Assembly (NCBI RefSeq): GCF_016405905.1
Contig: NZ_JAEFCB010000019.1
Location: forward strand, 60,402-124,401
Source of the DNA: Variovorax sp. IB41
Lineage (GTDB): Bacteria > Pseudomonadota > Gammaproteobacteria > Burkholderiales > Burkholderiaceae_C
Direction: 5' to 3'
Length of the DNA: 64,000 nucleotides
A program made the position numbers and the translations under genes. Shown here one piece after another: positions 47,739 to 55,893 of this stretch. The notes under the pieces were generated by a model. The model was not told the origin of the DNA and did not search any database. It saw only the letters and a program-made list of their open reading frames with translations. Each line of letters opens with the position of its first letter. Positions within the stretch are counted from its first letter, which is position 1.

Positions 47739-49214
47739 ATGATTTCTTCCGAACTTCTTCCGATCTGCATTGCCGGCGAATGGCGCCTGGGCGGCGGCGA
47801 GGTGTATGAAAGCCTGTACCCCGCCACGGGCGAGCCGATCGCGCGCCTGAAGGCCGCGAGCCTCGCCGACGTCGAGGAGGCCATCGTTCGCGCCGACCAC
47901 GCGTTCCGCACCAGCGGCTGGGCGCAGCGCCTGCCGCACGAGCGCGCCGCCGTGCTGCATCGCGTGGCGCAGCTGATTCGCGAAGAGAGCGAATCGCTCG
48001 CGCAGAAGCAGCGCCTGGACAACGGCAAGCCGATCAACGAAACGCGCAACCTCGTGGCGAGCGCCGCGGGCACCTTCCAGTTCTTCGCGGCCGCATTGGA
48101 GACGCTCGAAGAAACCATCACCCCCTCGCGCGGCGCCTTCGTCACGATGAGCGTGCACGAGCCCATGGGCGTGGTCGCGGCCATCACGCCGTGGAACTCG
48201 CCGATCGCAAGCGAAGCGCAGAAGCTCGCGCCTGCGCTCGCGGCCGGCAACGCGGTGGTCGTCAAGCCCGCCGAAGTCACGCCGCTCATGGCGCTGGAAC
48301 TCGCGCGCATCTGCGAAGCGGCCGGCGTGCCCAAGGGCATCGTGAGCGTGCTGCCGGGCAAGGGTTCCGTCATCGGCGACGCGATCACCAAGCACCCGCT
48401 GGTCAAGCGCGTGTCGTTCACCGGCGGCACCACCACCGGCAAGCACATCGCGCATATCGCGGCCGACAAGATGATGCCGGTGTCGCTGGAGCTGGGCGGC
48501 AAGTCGCCCACGATGGTGCTGGACGATGCGGACCTGGGCCATGCGGTGAACGGCGTGCTCTATGGCATCTTCAGCTCGTCGGGCGAATCGTGCATCGCGG
48601 GCTCGCGCCTTTTCGTCGCGCGCAGCATCTACGACGAATTCCTCACGCGGCTGGCCGAAGGCGCCAATGCGCTGCGGGTGGGCGATCCGGCCTCGGAGCA
48701 GACGCAGATGGGCCCGCTCATCACCGCCAAGCACCGCGAAGGCATCGAGCGTTGTGTGGACCTGGGCGTGTCCGAAGGCGGCCGCATCCGCACGGGCGGC
48801 GTGCGACCGCACGGCGCCGGCTATGACAGCGGCTACTTCTACAAGCCGACCATCATCGAAGGCCTGGACAACAGCGCGCGCATCAGCCAGGAAGAGATCT
48901 TCGGCCCGGTGCTCGTCGCGATGCCCTTCGACGACGAGGAGTCGCTGATCGCACAGGCCAACGACAGCGTCTATGCCCTGGCCGCAGGCGTGTGGAGCCG
49001 CGACTTCAAGCGCGCCTGGAAGCTCGGCCGCGCGGTGCAAGCCGGCACGGTCTGGGTCAACACCTACAAGCAGTTCTCCGTCTCGACGCCGTTCGGCGGC
49101 TGGCGCGACAGTGGCCTCGGCCGCGAGAAGGGGCGCGAAGGCATCTTCCAGTACATGGAGCAAAAGAGCATGTACTGGGGCACGAACGACCAACCGCTCC
49201 CGTGGGCGAACTGA
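47739..49214 (+). CDS. Aldehyde dehydrogenase
   Basis: This 491-residue NAD(P)-dependent enzyme of the ALDH superfamily has Asn153 in TPWNSP, cofactor-binding VVVKPAEVTPLMALEL, FTGGTTTGK, Glu251 in LELGGKSP and the nucleophile Cys285 in SSSGESCIAGSR. It probably oxidises a semialdehyde produced by the ThDP enzyme or by ring cleavage. Length and motifs are complete. It starts 22 bases after the aspartate dehydrogenase-like gene. Confidence 0.93.
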   Translation: MISSELLPICIAGEWRLGGGEVYESLYPATGEPIARLKAASLADVEEAIVRADHAFRTSGWAQRLPHERAAVLHRVAQLIREESESLAQKQRLDNGKPINETRNLVASAAGTFQFFAAALETLEETITPSRGAFVTMSVHEPMGVVAAITPWNSPIASEAQKLAPALAAGNAVVVKPAEVTPLMALELARICEAAGVPKGIVSVLPGKGSVIGDAITKHPLVKRVSFTGGTTTGKHIAHIAADKMMPVSLELGGKSPTMVLDDADLGHAVNGVLYGIFSSSGESCIAGSRLFVARSIYDEFLTRLAEGANALRVGDPASEQTQMGPLITAKHREGIERCVDLGVSEGGRIRTGGVRPHGAGYDSGYFYKPTIIEGLDNSARISQEEIFGPVLVAMPFDDEESLIAQANDSVYALAAGVWSRDFKRAWKLGRAVQAGTVWVNTYKQFSVSTPFGGWRDSGLGREKGREGIFQYMEQKSMYWGTNDQPLPWAN

Positions 49215-49227
49215 AGAGGACACGACC

Positions 49228-50199
49228 ATGAGCGTTCTAGGCATCGACCAGATCACCTACGGGGCGGACGACCTCCCCACCTGCCGCCAGTTCTTCGAGG
49301 ACTGGGGCCTCGCGCTGAAGTCCGAGGCGGCCGACGAACTCGTCTTCGAGTGCCTCAACGGCTGCAAGGTCGTCGTCGCGGCGTTGGACAAGGCCAATCT
49401 GCCGCCCGCGATGGAAGAGGGCCCGACGCTGCGCGAAGTGGTGTGGGGCGTGGAAAGCGAAGCGGACCTCGACCGCTACGCCACCGCCATCGCGAAAGAC
49501 CCGGCCTTCTTCGACAGCACCGTCGACGGCGCGCGCCGCATTGGCTGCATCGATCCGAACGGCCTCGCGGTGCGCCTGCAGGTCAGCCGCAAGCACGCGG
49601 TCGATGTCGACTGCGGCGCGATGAACACCTGGAACGCCAAGCTTCGCGTGAACCAGCCCGCGCCGATCTACGAGCGCGCGACGCCGATCGAAGTCGGCCA
49701 CGTGGTGTTCTTCGTGAGCGATGTGGTGGGCACCAGCGCGTTCTACGCGGATCGCTTCGGCTTCGTCTCGTCCGACAGCTACCCGAACCGCGGCGCCTTC
49801 ATGCGCTGCGCAGCCGAGGGCGGCCATCACGACCTGTTCCTGCTGCAGATTCCCTCGGGCAAGCGCGGGCTCAACCACGTGGCGTTCACCGTGCGCGACA
49901 TCCACGAGGTGTTCGGCGGAGGCCTGCATTTCTCGCGCCGCGGCTGGGAGACGCAACTCGGCCCGGGCCGGCACCCGGTGTCGTCGGCGTACTTCTGGTA
50001 TTTCAAGAACCCGGCTGGCGGACTCATCGAGTACTACGCCGACGAAGACCAGCTCACGGCCGACTGGCAACCGCGCGAGTTCGAGCCGGGCCCGACGGTG
50101 TTCGCCGAATGGGCGGTCGATGGCGGCCTGGACGGCAACACGCGCCGCCAGAAGAACGCGGAAGGCCCGAAGGGCGCTTTCCTCACCGAGAAGAAATGA
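49228..50199 (+). CDS. Two-domain VOC protein, extradiol dioxygenase-like
   Basis: This 323-residue protein has two vicinal-oxygen-chelate modules. The C-terminal domain keeps the Fe-ligand triad of type I extradiol dioxygenases: His158 in GHVVFF, His217 in LNHVAFTV and Glu268 in LIEYY. The N-terminal domain (IDQITYGADDL) lacks ligands, as in catechol 2,3-dioxygenase relatives. It is the best candidate for ring cleavage in the cluster, though other VOC chemistries are possible. Its stop overlaps the next ATG. Confidence 0.87.
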   Translation: MSVLGIDQITYGADDLPTCRQFFEDWGLALKSEAADELVFECLNGCKVVVAALDKANLPPAMEEGPTLREVVWGVESEADLDRYATAIAKDPAFFDSTVDGARRIGCIDPNGLAVRLQVSRKHAVDVDCGAMNTWNAKLRVNQPAPIYERATPIEVGHVVFFVSDVVGTSAFYADRFGFVSSDSYPNRGAFMRCAAEGGHHDLFLLQIPSGKRGLNHVAFTVRDIHEVFGGGLHFSRRGWETQLGPGRHPVSSAYFWYFKNPAGGLIEYYADEDQLTADWQPREFEPGPTVFAEWAVDGGLDGNTRRQKNAEGPKGAFLTEKK

Positions 50200-51200
50200 C
50201 GGCCTCGATCACCATGCAACGACGTTTTTCCCTCTCCCTTTTTCTCGCCGCCGTGGCCGCTGTTGCCATGCCGGTGCATGCGCAGAGCGATGCGCAGAAG
50301 CAGCTCTCCAGCGATCGCTTCACCATCGTCTCGCCGTTCCCGCCCGGCGGCCCGGTCGATACGCTGGCGCGTGTGCTCTCCGACGGCCTTGCCAAGCGCT
50401 ACGGCCAGGCGGCCGTGGTCGAGAACCTCGTGGGCGCGGCCGGCAACATCGGCATCGACAAGGTCAAGCGCGCGAAGGGCGACGGCCACACGCTGCTCGT
50501 GGTGCCGGCGGGCAACCTCACGATCAACCCGACGTTGATGCCGAACTTCCCGTTCGATATCGCGAAGGACTTCGTGCCCGTCACCATGCTGGCCAAGGCG
50601 CCCAACGTGCTGGTGGCCGCGCCGTCGTCGGGCATCAGGAGCGCCAAGGAACTGGTGGCGATGGCCAAGGCCAAGCCCAACACGCTGTCGTATGCATCGC
50701 CCGGCGTGGGCAGCGGCCTGCACCTTGCGGGCGAACTCTTCAAGCAGCAGGCCGGCATCGACCTGCTGCACGTGCCCTACAAGGGCACGGCGCCCGCGCT
50801 CAACGACGTGCTCGGCGGCTCGGTGCCGCTGATGTTCAGCAACCTGCCCGCGACCATGCCCTTCATCAAGAACGGCAAGCTCATCGCGCTGGGCGTGACC
50901 GAGGCCACGCGCAGCGCGGCCGCGCCCGACATCCCCACGCTCGCGGAGCAGGGCATCCAGGGCGTGACCGTGACCTCGTGGTACGGCCTTCTCGCACCCA
51001 AGGGCACGCCGCCCGCCGTGGTCGAGCAGCTCGCCAAAGATGCGGCGCAGATGCTGGCCCAGCCCGACGTGCGCGAGCGCCTGAAGGTGCAAGGCATGAC
51101 CGATGCGGCGATGAAGCCTTCGGAATTCGCCGCGCACATCCGCGAAGAAACAGCCGTGTGGGCCCGGATCATCAAGGCCCGCAACATCGTGGCCGAGTGA
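50196..51200 (+). CDS. Second Bug-type tricarboxylate transporter binding protein
   Basis: The product is 334 residues, with a signal peptide (RRFSLSLFLAAVAAVAMPVHAQ). The Bug features are SPFPPGGPVDTLARVLSDGL, VENLVGAAGNIGIDKVKRA, SPGVGSGLHLAGELFKQ and VPYKGTAPALNDVLGG. It is related to, but clearly different from, the one at 40224. The ATG at 50196 overlaps the VOC stop; the ATG at 50214 gives a more standard signal. No permease genes are adjacent. Confidence 0.92.
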   Translation: MTASITMQRRFSLSLFLAAVAAVAMPVHAQSDAQKQLSSDRFTIVSPFPPGGPVDTLARVLSDGLAKRYGQAAVVENLVGAAGNIGIDKVKRAKGDGHTLLVVPAGNLTINPTLMPNFPFDIAKDFVPVTMLAKAPNVLVAAPSSGIRSAKELVAMAKAKPNTLSYASPGVGSGLHLAGELFKQQAGIDLLHVPYKGTAPALNDVLGGSVPLMFSNLPATMPFIKNGKLIALGVTEATRSAAAPDIPTLAEQGIQGVTVTSWYGLLAPKGTPPAVVEQLAKDAAQMLAQPDVRERLKVQGMTDAAMKPSEFAAHIREETAVWARIIKARNIVAE

Positions 51201-51231
51201 GCCGCATGCAGGAAAGAGTAGAGAGACATCC

Positions 51232-52389
51232 ATGAAGACAAGCGAATCCACCATCGGCATCGTCGGTGCCGGCATCGGCGGCCTGGTGGCTGCCATTGCG
51301 CTGCGGCGCGCGGGGCACGACGTGGTCGTGTTCGAGCAAGCCAAGCAGTTCGCCCGCGTCGGCGCGGACATCAACCTGACGCCCAACGCGGTGCGCGCGC
51401 TCGATGGCCTCGGCGTCGGCGAAGCAGCCCGCGTGACGGCGGCGCGCCCGTCGCACCGCATCAGCCGCACCTACGACACCGGCGAGGAAACCTCGCGCCT
51501 GGAGATGGCCGATTCGGCGGAAGAACGCTACGGCGCGCCGCAGCTCACCATCCACCGCGCCGACCTGCTGGCCGCATTGGCCGACATGTTCCCGGCCGAG
51601 CGCGTGGCCCTGGGCAAGCGCGCCGAGAAGATCGCCGCGGACGAGGAGGGCGTGACCCTCTCGTTCACCGACGGCACCAGCGCCCGCGTCGGCGTGCTGC
51701 TCGGCGCCGACGGCATCCACTCGTGCGTGCGCACCGCGATGTTCGGGGCCGAGAGCCCGCGCTTCACGGGCATCGTCGCCTACCGCGCCGTGGTGCCCGC
51801 CGAGCGCGTGGCCGGTGTGCCCAACCTCGGTGCCTTCACCAAGTGGTGGGGGCCGAACCCGCAGAGCCAGATCGTCACCTTCCCGCTGAACCGCGGCAAG
51901 GACATCTTCATCTTCGCGACCACGCCGCAGGACACCTGGCACCTCGAGTCGTGGACCGCGCCCGGCAGCGTCGATGAGCTTCGCGAGCAGTACGTGGCCT
52001 ACCACCCCGAGGCGCGCGCCTTGCTCGATGCCTGCGACACGGTGCTCAAGACCGCGCTGTACGAACGCGACCCGATGCCCGCATGGGCCGAGGGCCGCAT
52101 GGCGCTGCTCGGCGATGCCGCGCACCCGATGCTGCCGTTCATGGCGCAGGGCGCGGGCATGGCGATCGAAGACGCCGTGGTGCTGTCGCGCCACCTCGAA
52201 GGCGTCGCGATGGCCGATGCCGTCGATGCGCTCAAGGCTTACGAGAAAGCCCGCATCGAGCGCGCCAGCCAGGTGCAGCTCGGCTCGCGCGGTAACAACT
52301 GGCTGCGCGAAGGCGGCAATGCGGACTGGGTCTACGGCTACGACGCCTGGGCCGTGCCACTCGGCGCGCCTGTCGCAGTCACCGCCTGA
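51232..52389 (+). CDS. FAD-dependent monooxygenase, 6-hydroxynicotinate 3-monooxygenase-like
   Basis: This 385-residue class A flavoprotein hydroxylase has GIVGAGIGGLVAAIALRRAG for FAD binding, LGADGIHSCVR (DG motif) and GRMALLGDAAHPMLPFMAQG (GD motif). The end, ERASQVQLGSRGNNWL and DWVYGYDAW, resembles the C-terminus of NicC, which decarboxylates and hydroxylates 6-hydroxynicotinate. A related hydroxyaromatic or hydroxypyridine carboxylate is a reasonable substrate, but not proven. The motif GAGACATCC precedes the ATG and recurs before the porin. Confidence 0.9.
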   Translation: MKTSESTIGIVGAGIGGLVAAIALRRAGHDVVVFEQAKQFARVGADINLTPNAVRALDGLGVGEAARVTAARPSHRISRTYDTGEETSRLEMADSAEERYGAPQLTIHRADLLAALADMFPAERVALGKRAEKIAADEEGVTLSFTDGTSARVGVLLGADGIHSCVRTAMFGAESPRFTGIVAYRAVVPAERVAGVPNLGAFTKWWGPNPQSQIVTFPLNRGKDIFIFATTPQDTWHLESWTAPGSVDELREQYVAYHPEARALLDACDTVLKTALYERDPMPAWAEGRMALLGDAAHPMLPFMAQGAGMAIEDAVVLSRHLEGVAMADAVDALKAYEKARIERASQVQLGSRGNNWLREGGNADWVYGYDAWAVPLGAPVAVTA

Positions 52390-52420
52390 TTTCATTTCAC
52401 CTCATCCCCGGAGGCCCACG

Positions 52421-52642
52421 ATGCAACAAGACCGCTATCTCCAACCGCACCAGGCGCGCCAGCGCCCCGCGACCACTTACGAAGACCTGCTGGGCGACGT
52501 GATCGAACGCGCCTTCGCCGACGGCATCCACGACCTGGGCAGCCTCGTGCAGCGCCTGAACGACAGCGGCCTCGCCACCCCCGGCGGCCAGCCCTGGACC
52601 GAGGCGCTGTACCGCAAGGAAATGGCCACGCTGGCCGCCTGA
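52421..52642 (+). CDS. Small recombinase-like helix-turn-helix protein
   Basis: This 73-residue protein has no catalytic domain. After a short tail it contains TYEDLLGDVIERAFADGIHD and LVQRLNDSGLATPGGQPWTE, which resembles the C-terminal HTH of serine recombinases. Such small proteins are seen beside Rieske oxygenase genes. Here it lies 11 bases before the oxygenase gene, and GGAGG lies before its ATG. The role is unknown; it could be a regulatory or accessory subunit. Confidence 0.8.
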   Translation: MQQDRYLQPHQARQRPATTYEDLLGDVIERAFADGIHDLGSLVQRLNDSGLATPGGQPWTEALYRKEMATLAA

Positions 52643-52653
52643 GGAGAACCATC

Positions 52654-53700
52654 ATGACCATCGCCATCACTCCCGTTCCCGCCGATCCGGTCGATCACCT
52701 GCTGGAGATCGGCCTCAAGGACCTCTGGTACCCGATCTGCCCCTCGCACTTCATCAAGGAGAACCCCATCTCGCTGCGGCGCCTCGGGCGCAAGCTCGCG
52801 CTGTGGCGCGACGGCGAAGGCGTGCTGCATGCGCTGGAAGACCGCTGCCCGCACCGCGGTGCGCCGCTGTCGCAGGGCGTGGTGCTGGGCGACCGGCTCT
52901 CGTGCCCGTACCACGGCGTCGAGGTGCGTCATGACGGCGTCGTCACGCGCGTGCCCGGCAGCCCCGGCTGCAAGCTCGAAGGCTCGCAGGCCACGCGGCA
53001 CTTCCATGTGCAGGAGCGCGCGGGCGCGGTGTTCCTCTACAACTCCAAGGAATCGGTCGACATTCCGCCGCCGCTGGTGCTGCCCGAGCAGCTGACCGAC
53101 GACGCCGAGTACGGCAGCTTCCTCTGCTACACCGAGTGGAAGGGTGACTACCGCTACGTGCTGGACAACGTGATGGACCCGATGCACGGCACGTACCTGC
53201 ACAAGCAGTCGCACTCGATGGCCGAGGGCGATTCGTCGGCCAAGTTCGGCATCCGCCCGACCGACATCGGCTTCGTGTTCGAGAAGGAAGGCCAGCGCAA
53301 CGTCAACTTCGACTGGACCGAATGGGCCGACACGGGCATCCACTGGATGCGCCTCGAAATCCCGTACCCCAAGACCGGCGGCCCCGGCGGCAACTTCATC
53401 ATCATCGGCGCCTTCTCGCCGATGGCCAACGGCATGACGGCCACCTTCTTCTGGCGCGTGCGCAAGCTGCCGAAGGGCTGGGAGCGCGACACCTGGCGCT
53501 TCCTCTACAAGAACCGCCTGGAGGCGCGCCACTGGCATGTGCTGGAGCAGGACCGCGTGATGCTCGAGGAGATGGAGCCCGACGCCAACCAGCACGAGAA
53601 CCTGTACCAGCACGACCTGGGCATCGTCCGCCTGCGCCGCCACATGCGCAACCTCGCCGTGGCGCAATTGGCCGAAGCCACCGAAGCCGCCACGGCCTGA
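52654..53700 (+). CDS. Rieske aromatic ring-hydroxylating oxygenase, alpha subunit
   Basis: This 348-residue oxygenase has the Rieske [2Fe-2S] motif CPHRGAPLSQG...CPYHG with Cys65/His67 and Cys84/His87. The mononuclear iron site DNVMDPMHGTYLH carries His178 and His183. The size suits phthalate-dioxygenase or vanillate-demethylase-type alpha subunits without a beta subunit; none is present. It receives electrons from the reductase encoded immediately downstream. AGGAGAACC precedes the ATG. Confidence 0.93.
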   Translation: MTIAITPVPADPVDHLLEIGLKDLWYPICPSHFIKENPISLRRLGRKLALWRDGEGVLHALEDRCPHRGAPLSQGVVLGDRLSCPYHGVEVRHDGVVTRVPGSPGCKLEGSQATRHFHVQERAGAVFLYNSKESVDIPPPLVLPEQLTDDAEYGSFLCYTEWKGDYRYVLDNVMDPMHGTYLHKQSHSMAEGDSSAKFGIRPTDIGFVFEKEGQRNVNFDWTEWADTGIHWMRLEIPYPKTGGPGGNFIIIGAFSPMANGMTATFFWRVRKLPKGWERDTWRFLYKNRLEARHWHVLEQDRVMLEEMEPDANQHENLYQHDLGIVRLRRHMRNLAVAQLAEATEAATA

Positions 53701-53719
53701 CCGGGAAGCGAGCACGCCC

Positions 53720-54688
53720 ATGTCTTCTCCCACGCTGAACGCCCTCGTGCACACGATGCGCTACGAGGCCGACGGCATCGTCAGTGTCGAGTTCCGGCCG
53801 GCCACGCCTGCCGTGGACTTCCCGCCCTTCGAGGCCGGCTCCCACATCGACCTGCACCTGCCCAACGGGCTGGTGCGCAGCTACTCGCTGTGCAATCCGT
53901 CCAGCGACCGCCAGCGCTACGTGGTCGGCGTGCTCAACGACCGCAAGAGCCGCGGCGGCTCGCGCTATGTGCACCAGCAGCTGCGCGTGGGCATGACGCT
54001 GCCGATCTCGGCGCCGCGCAACAACTTCAAGCTGCAGGAAGGCGCCGAGCGCTCGGTGCTGGTGGCCGGCGGCATCGGCGTGACGCCCATCTGGTGCATG
54101 CTGCAGCGGCTCGTGGCTATCGGCCAGCCGGTGGAGCTCCTGTACTGCGCGCGCACCCGCAAGGAGGCCGCGTTCTGCGAGGCCATCGAGGCGCTCGCGA
54201 AAGAGAAGGGGGTGCAGCTCGCCTGGCACTTCGACGAAGAGAAGGGCGCACCGCCCGACCTCGCGAAGCTGCTGGCCGGCAAGGGCGCGACCAGTCACTA
54301 CTACTGCTGCGGCCCGACGCCGATGCTCGACGCGTTCGAGAAGAGCTGCGAGCAGCTCGGCTACGCCAACGCCCACATCGAGCGTTTCGCCGCGGTGCAT
54401 GTGGAGGCAGCCAGCACCACGCAGAGCTGCGTCGTGCAGTGCGCCAAGAGCGGCAAGAGCGTCGAGGTGCCGGCCGGCAAGTCGATTCTCGACAGCCTGA
54501 TCGACGCCGGGCTCAACCCCGACCACAGCTGCAAGGAAGGCGTCTGCGGCGCCTGCGAAACGGCTGTGCTCGAAGGCGAAGTCGATCACCACGACGGCAT
54601 CCTCACCAAGATCGAACGTGCGTCCAACAAGACCATGATGATCTGCGTCTCTCGCTGCAAGGGCGAGCGCTTGGTGCTGGACATCTGA
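53720..54688 (+). CDS. PDR/VanB family ferredoxin-NAD(P)H oxidoreductase
   Basis: This 322-residue reductase has a flavin-binding RSYSLCNP near residue 53, NAD-binding VAGGIGVTPIWCML near 115 and a C-terminal plant-type [2Fe-2S] domain with Cys271, Cys276, Cys279 and Cys309. The order FMN-NAD-FeS is that of phthalate dioxygenase reductase and VanB. It starts 19 bases after the Rieske gene and surely is its redox partner. Confidence 0.93.
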   Translation: MSSPTLNALVHTMRYEADGIVSVEFRPATPAVDFPPFEAGSHIDLHLPNGLVRSYSLCNPSSDRQRYVVGVLNDRKSRGGSRYVHQQLRVGMTLPISAPRNNFKLQEGAERSVLVAGGIGVTPIWCMLQRLVAIGQPVELLYCARTRKEAAFCEAIEALAKEKGVQLAWHFDEEKGAPPDLAKLLAGKGATSHYYCCGPTPMLDAFEKSCEQLGYANAHIERFAAVHVEAASTTQSCVVQCAKSGKSVEVPAGKSILDSLIDAGLNPDHSCKEGVCGACETAVLEGEVDHHDGILTKIERASNKTMMICVSRCKGERLVLDI

Positions 54689-54732
54689 GGCCATTCACTC
54701 TCACGCCAGAGAAAAACCAACCGAGACATCCA

Positions 54733-55839
54733 TTGAAAAAGTACTTGATCGCGCTGGCTTCGGCCAGCGTGGCTGGCGGAGCGCTGGCCCAATCTTCCCT
54801 CACGCTCTTCGGCGTGGTCGATGCGGCCGTCACCTACACGCGCGGCAGCGGCGACGGCTCGGCCCACAAGACGCAGCTGTCCAACAGCGGCAACATGTTC
54901 AGCCGCCTGGGCTTTCGCGGCACCGAAGACCTGGGCGGCGGCTACTCGGCCAACTTCTGGCTCGAGATGGGCCTGCAGAACGACAGCGCGATGGGCTTTC
55001 CCTCGAACTCGAACAACCAGGCGAGCGGCAATGGCACCGCGGGCGTGCTGAGCTTCAACCGCCGCTCGACCGTGAGCCTCGCCGGTCCCTTCGGCGAGCT
55101 GCGCCTGGGCCGCGACTACGTGCCCGCGTTCTGGAACACCGCCATCTTCGATCCCTTCGGCACGGGCGGCGGCATCGGCGCCAACCAGATCTACTTCTCG
55201 GGCCTGGGCGGCCTCGTCGCGCCGACGGGCACGCGCGCATCGAACAGCGTCGGGTACCTGCTGCCGGCCTCGCTCGGCGGCTTCTACGGGCAGGTGATGT
55301 ACGCGGTGGGCGAGAACGACTCGAACTCGGTGCTGCCGGGCACGCTGAAGTCCAACGAGCATGACGGCAACCACACGGGCCTGCGCTTCGGTTACCAGAG
55401 CGGGGGCCTGAACATCGCCATCGCCACTGGCAAGACGCGCTATGCGAGCGGCGACCTGCGCGTGACCAACCTCGGTGCGGCGTACACCTTCGGTCCGTCG
55501 CTCATGAACCTCAAGCTCACGAGCGAGCTGTACACCGAGTCGAAGGGCTCGACCGATGCCAAGGGCGCGCTCATCGGTTTCCAGTTGCCCATCGGCGTGG
55601 GCGAGATCAAGGCCTCGTATGCGCGCTACAAGCTGGAGCCGTTCGGCGCCGCGGTGAAGCCCACCTCGTCGAAGCTGGCCATCGGCTACGTGCACAACCT
55701 CTCCAAGCGCACGGCGCTCTACGCGACCATCGCGCGCATCAGCAACAGCAACGGTGCCGCGCAGGCGCTCTCGGGCGCGATCACCGCGCCGAACCGTGCC
55801 TCCAGCGGCACCGAGTTCGGCATGCGCCACATGTTCTAG
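54733..55839 (+). CDS. Gram-negative porin with a TTG start
   Basis: This 368-residue outer-membrane trimeric porin of the betaproteobacterial type has a signal peptide (KKYLIALASASVAGGALAQ), then SSLTLFGVVDAAVTY and SRLGFRGTEDLGGGYSANFWLE. The C-terminus GTEFGMRHMF ends in Phe, as in outer-membrane proteins. No ATG lies at the expected signal start: TTG at 54733 is the only suitable codon, and GAGACATCCA before it is shared with the ATG gene at 51232. It likely admits the pathway substrate. Confidence 0.9.
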   Translation: MKKYLIALASASVAGGALAQSSLTLFGVVDAAVTYTRGSGDGSAHKTQLSNSGNMFSRLGFRGTEDLGGGYSANFWLEMGLQNDSAMGFPSNSNNQASGNGTAGVLSFNRRSTVSLAGPFGELRLGRDYVPAFWNTAIFDPFGTGGGIGANQIYFSGLGGLVAPTGTRASNSVGYLLPASLGGFYGQVMYAVGENDSNSVLPGTLKSNEHDGNHTGLRFGYQSGGLNIAIATGKTRYASGDLRVTNLGAAYTFGPSLMNLKLTSELYTESKGSTDAKGALIGFQLPIGVGEIKASYARYKLEPFGAAVKPTSSKLAIGYVHNLSKRTALYATIARISNSNGAAQALSGAITAPNRASSGTEFGMRHMF

Positions 55840-55893
55840 GACCCGGTCCACGCGCCATCACCGCCGTCACGGCACAACAGCAGAGCAACACCC

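Noticed and set aside
51232..52389. A complete nicotinate (nic) degradation cluster
   Set aside because: Only a NicC-like enzyme is present. Nicotinate dehydrogenase, NicX, NicD, NicE and NicF are not recognisable.
52421..52642. A fragment of a mobile-element recombinase
   Set aside because: The gene is complete, has its own ribosome site and fits tightly into the operon; similar small HTH proteins occur beside Rieske oxygenase genes, and no other mobile-element sequence is near.
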